DNA of 64,000 nucleotides, taken from positions 310,001 to 374,000 of the forward strand of contig NZ_JACVEE010000003.1 of the NCBI RefSeq assembly GCF_015355755.1, given 5' to 3'. The notes below the pieces were generated by a model. It was not told the DNA's origin and did not search any database. It was given only the letters and a program-made list of their open reading frames with translations. Made by a program: the position numbers and the translations under genes. Source of the DNA: Nocardia sp. XZ_19_385. GTDB lineage: Bacteria; Actinomycetota; Actinomycetes; Mycobacteriales; Mycobacteriaceae. Below, in pieces: positions 58,079-64,000 of this stretch (positions are counted from its first letter, which is position 1; the number at the start of each line of letters is the position of its first letter).

Positions 58079-58699
58079 ATGCTGTCTGTCGCACTACTTC
58101 TGCTAGCGGGGTTCCAACTCGCATGCGTGCTTTTGCTGCGCGGGAGCGCTGTGGCAGGGCCTGCTCGGCTCTGTCTGTATCTCGTCGGATTCGGATTGGC
58201 TTATGACTCAGCGGTGTTCGGGCTGGGTGCGATGCTCGGCGAGGGGCAGCTGTTACATGCGCTGAGCATCGGCAGATTCGTCGGCCATGTGGTGCTGACA
58301 CCGCTTCTGCTGATCTGGGCCGCGCAGTGCGTGTTTCGTGTCCGGATGCGGTGGGCGTGGCTGCTGACCGTCGTGCTCATCGCTTGGGGCGCGGTCGCCG
58401 ATCTGCTCGACCTGCACTTGATTCCACGGCAATTCGCTGACACCCTCCGGTACGCCCCGGAGGCTCACTCCGGCCCGCCGATCCCAGCGCTCGTCGTCTC
58501 CGTGGCATTGCTGCTCGCCGGAATCATGTTGTGGCGCAGGCAGAGTTGGCCGTGGCTGGCGCTTGCCACGGCCGTCCTGTTCGTCGCCTCGGGGGCGGCC
58601 TTCGCGGTGCCTCCGCTCGGAAACGCCGGCGAGGCCGTGATGTTCGCCGCCGTCGTGGCGGCGGCGCGGCTACGACACCCCGCGCAGCAGCTCACCTGA
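58079..58699 (+). CDS. Multi-pass membrane protein, unknown
   Basis: A 206-residue protein with six or more hydrophobic helices (MLSVALLLLAGFQLACVLLL, LCLYLVGFGLAYDSAVFGLGAML, VVLTPLLLIWAAQCVF, WAWLLTVVLIAWGAVADLLDL, ALVVSVALLLAGIMLW, WLALATAVLFVASGAAFAV). Repeats of aromatic residues in helices and a periplasmic His in DLHLIP. No family recognised. The last 30 bases overlap the convergent monooxygenase gene. The 268 bases before it hold no gene. No composite operator is nearby. Confidence 0.65.
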   Translation: MLSVALLLLAGFQLACVLLLRGSAVAGPARLCLYLVGFGLAYDSAVFGLGAMLGEGQLLHALSIGRFVGHVVLTPLLLIWAAQCVFRVRMRWAWLLTVVLIAWGAVADLLDLHLIPRQFADTLRYAPEAHSGPPIPALVVSVALLLAGIMLWRRQSWPWLALATAVLFVASGAAFAVPPLGNAGEAVMFAAVVAAARLRHPAQQLT

Positions 58700-60160
58700 C
58701 GCACCACGGTGCTCGTAGTCGCTGAAATCGACGTCCCGGGTCGCCCGCGCGTACGCGACGTGCGATCCCGGCCAGACAGCGGTGACCTTGCCCTCGGGGG
58801 TGTGATACCAGCCGGGGCAGCCGGTAGTGAATACAGTGTGCCGCAACGTTTCCTGCAGCTGGTCGTTGAACTCCGCCTGCACCTCGGCCCGCACATCGAG
58901 CCACCCGCCCTGCGCGGCGATCCGCTCGATCGCCTGGCGGGCGTAGCGGGCCTGCTTCTCCAGCAGGAAGGTGATGGTGTTGGTGAGCGATCCGGTGTTC
59001 GGTCCGTACATCAGGAACATATTCGGGTAGCCGGAGACGGTGATGCCGAGATGCGCGTAGGCGCCGGTCTTCCACTCCGCGTGCAGCTTTCGCCCGTCGA
59101 GACCGGTGATATCGATCGGCGCGAGGTACTCACTGGCGGTGAAGCCCGTGCACCAGACGATGACATCGGCCGGCACCTCGCTGCCGTCGGCGAGCACCAG
59201 CCCACGTTCGGTGACTCGCTGCACTCCATGCGGGTGCAGCGTCACGTGCTCTCGGTCCAGCGCCGGATACCAGGCGTTGGACAGCAGCACCCGGTTGCAT
59301 CCGAACCGGTAGTCCGGCGTCACCGCGGCCCGCAGCCGCGGATCGCGAATCTCGCGGCGGATCTTGAACTTCAGCCAATATTCGAACCCGATCTGCACCG
59401 GTTCGGCCCAGCGCGCGATGAACGGCGCCCGGGCTTCGTACCAGAGCCATTCGGCGTTGTGTTGCAACCGCGCCAGCCCCGGAACGACACGCAGCAGGGT
59501 ACGTACCGCCTTGTTGGTCTGGTGGTCCCATTTGTTGCCGACCCAATACGCCGAGCGCTGCACCACTTCCAGCGCGGCGACCTGGTCGGCGATGGCGGGC
59601 ACGATCTGTACCGCACTCGCGCCGCTGCCGACGACCGCCACCCGTTTACCGGTGAGATCGACGCTGTGGTCCCATTCGGCCGAGTGGAATTGCGCGCCGC
59701 CGAAGCTGTCGATGCCGTCGAGTTCGGGCAGTTTCGGCCGTGACAGCTGCCCGGTCGCGCAGATCAGCACATCGAAATGGCGCACCTCCCCGCCCGCCAG
59801 CTCGACCCGCCACCGGCCCGCATCCTGCTCGAACGCAGCCGCCACCACCTCGGCGCCGAACTGGATCTTGGGTGTCACGCCGTACTTGTCGGCGGTGCGC
59901 TGCAGGTACCCGTGGATCTCCGGTTGCGTGCCGAACCGCCGCGACCACTCCGTCTCCAGCTCGTAGGAGAACGAATAGATCGGCGAGGGCACATCGCAGG
60001 CCGCGCCCGGATACGAGTTAGCTCGCCAGACACCTCCGGCCGATGCGCCGCGCTCGAACACGGTGTAGTCGTGAATGCCGTTGCGGTCCAACTCGATTGC
60101 CGCCGCCAGGCCACCGAACCCCGCGCCGATGACGGCGACCGACACTGCCTTGTTCGTCAT
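58670..60160 (-). CDS. Flavin-containing (Baeyer-Villiger type) monooxygenase
   Basis: A 496-residue class B flavoprotein. FAD motif VAVIGAGFGGLAAAIEL near the N-terminus, ERGASAGGVWRANSYPGAACDVPSPIYSFSYE (typical of BVMOs), the type I fingerprint region FGGAQFHSAEWDHS, a second Rossmann motif RVAVVGSGASAVQIVPAI for NADPH, and CTGFTASEYLAPI. It should oxidise a ketone to an ester or a related substrate. ATG 60160 begins MTNKAVSVAVIG; the long extension to 60499 is not used. Divergent from the AraC-type gene, which probably regulates it; no composite operator lies between them. Confidence 0.88.
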   Translation of the reverse strand: MTNKAVSVAVIGAGFGGLAAAIELDRNGIHDYTVFERGASAGGVWRANSYPGAACDVPSPIYSFSYELETEWSRRFGTQPEIHGYLQRTADKYGVTPKIQFGAEVVAAAFEQDAGRWRVELAGGEVRHFDVLICATGQLSRPKLPELDGIDSFGGAQFHSAEWDHSVDLTGKRVAVVGSGASAVQIVPAIADQVAALEVVQRSAYWVGNKWDHQTNKAVRTLLRVVPGLARLQHNAEWLWYEARAPFIARWAEPVQIGFEYWLKFKIRREIRDPRLRAAVTPDYRFGCNRVLLSNAWYPALDREHVTLHPHGVQRVTERGLVLADGSEVPADVIVWCTGFTASEYLAPIDITGLDGRKLHAEWKTGAYAHLGITVSGYPNMFLMYGPNTGSLTNTITFLLEKQARYARQAIERIAAQGGWLDVRAEVQAEFNDQLQETLRHTVFTTGCPGWYHTPEGKVTAVWPGSHVAYARATRDVDFSDYEHRGASGELLRGVS

Positions 60161-60230
60161 GGTTGGACGATAAGCGCGCGGCCCGCCCGCTACGAGGTCT
60201 GATCCGGGTAGGTTATTGTCATTTCCGGAC

Positions 60231-61250
60231 ATGAGCACCGACAGCACAGCCGAGGCACCCACCTGGGACCATCCGCGCGGCCCCGCCGCTGCGCGGATCC
60301 TCGTCGACCTCGGCATCGAGCACGGCCTGACCGCCGCCGAATGCCTGTCCGGCACCGGCCTGCACCCCGCCGATCTGGAACGCCCCGACACCTTCGTGGA
60401 AGGCGGCCAGGAACTCGCCATCGCCCGCAACCTGCTGAGCCGGATCGGTGACCGGCCCGGCCTCGGTGTGACCGCGGGGATGCGATACACCGTCGGCACG
60501 CTGGGCGTCTGGGGTTACGCGATGCTGTCCAGTGCCAGTGTGCGCGAGGCGATCCGGCTGGGCGTGCGCTACGCGGAGCTCTCGTTCGCGTTCATCCGGC
60601 CCGTCCTCGAACCCAGCGGGCGCGACCTGGCGGTCATCTTCGACGACACCGACATCCCCTCCGACGTCCGGGGCTTCTTCGTCGAACGCGAACTCGCGAA
60701 GATCGCCGTGCTCACCCCGCTCGCGATCGGCGCGCACCGCGGCCTGCGGGTCGAGGCGGCGTTCACCGGCGCCCGCGCCACGGCATTACGCGCCCAACTG
60801 CCCGGCATCGATCTGCACACCGGAACCGAACGGCACCGCATCATTTTCGCTGCCGGTCTACTGGAACAGCCACTGCCACAGGCCGATTCGACCACGGCGC
60901 TGCTGCTGGAAGAACAATGCACGCGAATGCTGGAAGCCCGCCGCTCGCGCCGCGGCATCTCCGCCCGCGTCCGCGCCCTGATCCTCACCGATATCGACCA
61001 GGCCCCGAGCGCCGCCGATATCGCCGCCCGCCTGCACCTCGACGAGCGCACCCTGCGCCGGCACCTGCACGCCGAGGACACTTCGTTCCGGGAACTCGTC
61101 GACGAGGTCCGCGCCACCCTCGCCGCCGACCTGCTGACCTTGGACCGCCTCACCCTCACCGAAATCGCCCGCCGCCTCGGCTATCACGACGCCGCCGGCT
61201 TCAGCCGCGCACACCGCCGCTGGACCGGCCGCGCACCTCGCGCGCTTTGA
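60231..61250 (+). CDS. AraC-family regulator (Arabinose_bd/OruR-like)
   Basis: A 339-residue regulator: an N-terminal ligand domain of the OruR/ArgR-like group (ARILVDLGIEHGLTAAECLSGTGL, GLGVTAGMRYTVGTLGVWGYAMLSSASVREAIRLGVRYAEL in parts) and a C-terminal AraC DNA-binding pair (ADIAARLHLDERTLRRHLHAE and EIARRLGYHDAAGFSRAHRRWTGRAP). ATG 60231 is preferred over TTG 60216. It is divergent from the monooxygenase at 60160. The code for its last 20 residues is the source of the repeat block that follows. Confidence 0.87.
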   Translation: MSTDSTAEAPTWDHPRGPAAARILVDLGIEHGLTAAECLSGTGLHPADLERPDTFVEGGQELAIARNLLSRIGDRPGLGVTAGMRYTVGTLGVWGYAMLSSASVREAIRLGVRYAELSFAFIRPVLEPSGRDLAVIFDDTDIPSDVRGFFVERELAKIAVLTPLAIGAHRGLRVEAAFTGARATALRAQLPGIDLHTGTERHRIIFAAGLLEQPLPQADSTTALLLEEQCTRMLEARRSRRGISARVRALILTDIDQAPSAADIAARLHLDERTLRRHLHAEDTSFRELVDEVRATLAADLLTLDRLTLTEIARRLGYHDAAGFSRAHRRWTGRAPRAL

Positions 61251-61975
61251 GCGCAGCGCCGCCGTTGGAGCCGTGCCGCAGCTGTCACGATGCAGCCGGT
61301 CTCGGTCGCGCACTCTGCCGCCGGATCGGCCGCGCACCCCGCGCGCGTTGAGCGCAATCTGGCGGTGCCTGCGTTGGAGCAATGCCGCGGCTGTCCCGAT
61401 GCCGTCGGCCTCAGTCGCGCACAATGCCGTTGGATCGGCCACGCACCTCGCGCGCGTTGAGCGGCAATCTGCTGGCGCATGCGTTGGGTCCCACCGCAGT
61501 TGTCGCAATCCCGCCGGCGTCGATTGCGCGCACTGCTGCTGGACCGGCCGCGCAGCTCGCAGCTTCTGCGGATGGTTGGGTTGCCGCGCACCTCGCGCGA
61601 GTTGAGCCCGCAATCTGGCGGCGCATGCGTGGGAGCAATGCCGCAGCCGCCCCGATGCCGTCGGCCTCAGTCGCGCATAATGCCGCTGGGTCGGCCGCGC
61701 ACCTCGCGCGCGTTGAGCGCGATCTTGCGGCGGCTGCGTTGGAGCTATGCCGCAGCTGTCCCGGTGTCGCCGGTCTCAGTCGCGCACAATGCCGCTGGAT
61801 CGGCCGGGCGTCTGCCGCGGGTTGAGCGCATCTTGCAGCGCCTGCGTTGGAGCCGTGCCGCGGCTGTCTCGGTGTCGCCGGTCTCGGTCGCGCACTCTGT
61901 CGCTGGACGGCGCCGAGCAGTCTGCAGCTGGTTTGCGTTGCCGCGCACCCCACTACAGCGCTGGATGCGGGATAC
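61180..61975 (+). repeat. About six diverged tandem copies of the AraC gene end
   Basis: After the AraC stop, a unit of roughly 100-150 bases recurs. Each copy has GGTCTCGGTCGCGCAC or its variant (matching the code for GFSRAHRRW), a GGATCGGCCGCGCAC segment and CGCGCGCGTTGAGCGC, which is the end of the gene with its stop codon. Copies end near 61250, 61350, 61465, 61605, 61720 and 61825, and a partial one reaches 61930. No gene is seen in this stretch. Confidence 0.82.
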
Positions 61976-61982
61976 TAGCTAG

Positions 61983-62609
61983 GTGACTCAGAGCAGGCAG
62001 GCCAAGGCCGGGCCGGGTCGTCCGGCCGGGATCGATAGCGTCGAAACGCGTCAGCGGGTGATCGACGCCGCGATCCGTTGTTTTGCTCAGCACGGTTACG
62101 GTCCGGCGACCAACAGTGTGATCGCGGGGATGGCGGGGGTGACTTCCGGCGCGGTGTACTACCACTTCGGCAGCAAACCCCAGATGTTCGAAGCTGTGTG
62201 CGCGGAGGTGTACGGGCGGATCCAGGATCGGGCCAAGGCCGCGATCATGGGGGCGATGTCGGTGCGCGAGCTGTTGAAGGCGCTGCTCGCGGTGTCGATG
62301 GAGATCAACCACGAGGCGCCGCAGCTGGCCGGGTTCGTGGCGACCGCGCCGATCGACGCACGCCGGCATGCCGAGCTGACCGAGGCGTTCGCGACGGTGA
62401 GCGTGGGCATGGTCGATGGGTTGACCGAGGCGGTCACGCGTGGTCAGGAGGCCGGATTGATTCCGGCGGAACTGGATCCGGTGCAGGTGGCCCGTTTGGT
62501 GCTGGCGGTGGTGGACGGTTTCGCCCATGCTGCGGCAGCCAGCGACCCGATCGAGATGGACATCCTCGACGGGCTGTTCGAGCGGCTGCTGCTGGACGCC
62601 GAGCGGTAG
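61983..62609 (+). CDS. TetR/AcrR family regulator
   Basis: A 208-residue regulator: RQRVIDAAIRCFAQHGYGPATNSVIAGMAGVTSGAVYYHFGSKPQMFEAV in residues 22-70 is a standard TetR DNA-binding region, followed by a helical ligand domain (LLKALLAVSMEINHEAPQLAGFVATAPIDARRH). GTG 61983 lies at the edge of the repeat block. It converges with the carotenoid oxygenase gene, with a hairpin between. Target unknown. Confidence 0.88.
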   Translation: MTQSRQAKAGPGRPAGIDSVETRQRVIDAAIRCFAQHGYGPATNSVIAGMAGVTSGAVYYHFGSKPQMFEAVCAEVYGRIQDRAKAAIMGAMSVRELLKALLAVSMEINHEAPQLAGFVATAPIDARRHAELTEAFATVSVGMVDGLTEAVTRGQEAGLIPAELDPVQVARLVLAVVDGFAHAAAASDPIEMDILDGLFERLLLDAER

Positions 62610-62617
62610 ACAGAAAC

Positions 62618-62642
62618 GGGCAGCGCGGAAGATGCGCTGCCC
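62618..62642. terminator. Bidirectional hairpin terminator
   Basis: GGGCAGCGC and GCGCTGCCC form a 9-bp stem with a 7-base loop between the convergent TetR and carotenoid oxygenase genes. Outer AGAAAC and GTTTCA segments extend the symmetry; they are not a composite operator, being spaced around the hairpin. Confidence 0.8.
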
Positions 62643-62689
62643 GATGCTGTTTCAGGTCTGCGCTGCCTGAGGGTTCAGCGCCGGATGCC

Positions 62690-64000
62690 TCACGGCCGGG
62701 CGACCCGCTGGGTGAAAGTGCCGTGGAAGGTGAGCGGTAGGTGGTGACGCAGCCGACCGCGATACACCGGCTCGGCTTCGATATCCCTGGCATCGAGAAT
62801 CAACATACTGGCCAGCTCCGATACCCGGTCCTGAGTGACCACCAGCAGCCACCCGTCATCCTCGGAAATCGGCCTCGGCCGGGACACGAACAGCGCCTCG
62901 TGCGTGAAATGCTCCTCGGGCAGCCGGTGCAGCGATTCCTTCCCGGTCTCGTTGTCGATCTTGGCGATCGCGTTCGGATACCGGTTGCCGTCCGCGCCGA
63001 CCGCGAGGTAGACGTAGCGGTGCCGCTGCCCGGTGCGGGCCCAGTTGAACATCGGGAAGTCGCCTTGGAGGTCCGAGAGCGTCTCGTGGATGACTCGCCC
63101 GGTCGGCGTGACCCGCAGTCGCATCAGCTTGCCGCCGTAGGACAGGGCGGTGTCGGTGAGCCCGTCCTGCAGACCCCGCAACTGCCCGTTGAGCTGCTCC
63201 CAGGTGGCGTCGTAGTTGACCAGTTCGATGACGGTGTCGGAGCCGTCCTCGTAGGTGTTGGCCAGGTGCAGATGCATCAGCGGGTCGGTGTGCAGGATGC
63301 GTGGCCGGCCGCCGTCGCGGGGGACCAGGGCGATCATGGTGCCGCGGGCGGCGTCGTACTCGATGGCTTCGATGAAGTTGCGCAGCCCCAGGCCCGCGCC
63401 CGTCATCTTGCCGACCGGGAACACCAGCGGCGCCACCACGAACACCAGATGCTTTGCGGTCAAACCCATATCGTGGTTGAACATGGGTACCGGCAGGTTC
63501 AGGTGCCCGAGGCTGCGGAGTGTGCCCGCCCGGTCGACGCGATAGCAGGCGAGTTTCGGCCGGGGGAACATGGCCAGGCCGAAGTTGTACATCTCACCGG
63601 TTGTGGTGTCCCACTTGGGATGTGCGGAGAACGCGCCGATCCATTTCAGGCCGCCGTCGAAGTCGTGCACGCCCAGAGTGTCGAGGGTGTCCGGATCGAG
63701 TTCGGTGGGGCGGCCGCCCTCCCACAAGGCGAGCAGTTTTCCCGCGTGCATCGCGACGCTGGTGTTGGCGACGTTGGCGGGGAATTGCAGTGCGTTGGTG
63801 AGGATTCCGCCCGGTCGCATGGTGCCGAGCGCCCGGTACGGCGCGCCCTTGGCGCCGAGTGAGTGCCGGTAGTGCTTGGTGCGGACGAAACGGTTGCGGA
63901 ACCGCAGCCCGCCTTCGTCGAGAGCGAACATGGACAGCATGCCGTCACCGTCGAAGAGATGGCCCAGCTGCTGACCGCCCGCTTCGAGTTTTCCGGGGCC
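62690..64000 (-). CDS. Carotenoid oxygenase family protein (cut by window end)
   Basis: At least 436 C-terminal residues of a carotenoid cleavage dioxygenase; the frame is open to the last base, where LFDGDGMLSMF, a standard segment of the family, is visible. The iron-binding His residues can be placed in four conserved segments: SAHPKWDT, MFNHDMGLT, HLHLANTYEDG and the final LTFHGTF. The enzyme cleaves a conjugated polyene (carotenoid, apocarotenal or stilbene-like) with O2. No signal sequence can be judged because the start is missing. It lies 5 kb outside the regulon, so a link to pigment catabolism is only suggestive. Confidence 0.88.
   Translation of the reverse strand, partial: GPGKLEAGGQQLGHLFDGDGMLSMFALDEGGLRFRNRFVRTKHYRHSLGAKGAPYRALGTMRPGGILTNALQFPANVANTSVAMHAGKLLALWEGGRPTELDPDTLDTLGVHDFDGGLKWIGAFSAHPKWDTTTGEMYNFGLAMFPRPKLACYRVDRAGTLRSLGHLNLPVPMFNHDMGLTAKHLVFVVAPLVFPVGKMTGAGLGLRNFIEAIEYDAARGTMIALVPRDGGRPRILHTDPLMHLHLANTYEDGSDTVIELVNYDATWEQLNGQLRGLQDGLTDTALSYGGKLMRLRVTPTGRVIHETLSDLQGDFPMFNWARTGQRHRYVYLAVGADGNRYPNAIAKIDNETGKESLHRLPEEHFTHEALFVSRPRPISEDDGWLLVVTQDRVSELASMLILDARDIEAEPVYRGRLRHHLPLTFHGTFTQRVARP

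Noticed and set aside
61251..61975. CRISPR array
   Set aside because: Units are 100-150 bases, diverged, without constant spacers, and copy a neighbouring gene end; no cas genes.
62613..62653. A thirteenth composite operator, because of AGAAAC and GTTTCA
   Set aside because: The half-sites flank a terminator hairpin between convergent genes and do not have the N5/N3 spacing.

Overview
The window is high-GC actinobacterial DNA, most likely from a Nocardia-type mycolic-acid actinomycete. Supporting signs are a 13E12/DUF222 HNH gene, an SAV_2177-type methyltransferase, an MCE-like fragment, CaiB and TioE families and many GTG/TTG starts. No rRNA, tRNA or CRISPR array was seen.

Layout. 1-14 kb is mixed: the end of an amino-acid permease, two methyltransferases, a DHA2 efflux pump, a frameshifted Tat-exported flavin oxidase, a stand-alone second SecY, an odd LuxR-type regulator, an AurF-like di-iron oxygenase, a TioE/erythromycin-esterase pair, and a cupin/TetR/racemase set. 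14.3-57.8 kb is a large catabolic region. 46-50.6 kb interrupts it with DinB, ArsR-SRPBCC and HNH genes. 58-64 kb holds a Baeyer-Villiger-type monooxygenase, AraC and TetR regulators and a carotenoid oxygenase cut by the window end.

Main result. The catabolic region looks like one regulon for breaking down a chlorophyll-like or other tetrapyrrole. A Rieske oxygenase (23593-24714) sits with two proteins resembling plant red chlorophyll catabolite reductase (22907-23596 and 25780-26589) and a cytosolic alpha/beta hydrolase, the set expected for ester hydrolysis, ring opening and reduction. Four secreted hydrolases, a transporter with two membrane-anchored neocarzinostatin-fold proteins, two-component and single-component flavin monooxygenases and two aldehyde dehydrogenases accompany them. 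A lower pathway suited to substituted maleimides is present: cyclic imidase, nitrilase or maleamate-type amidase, maleate isomerase-like proteins, CoA transferases, MmgE/PrpD, CoA-ester lyase and HMG-CoA-lyase-like protein. The substrate is inferred, not proven.

Regulation. Twelve copies of one composite operator, three half-sites arranged GTTTCS-N5-SGAAAC-N3-GTTTCS, stand in front of nearly every transcription unit of the region, including the IclR-family regulator at 40137-40922, which is the probable regulator.

A second oddity is degenerate tandem repetition of gene ends: copies of the last part of a gene, sometimes with its hairpin, follow the real gene at several loci, and similar repeats fill most of the long gaps.
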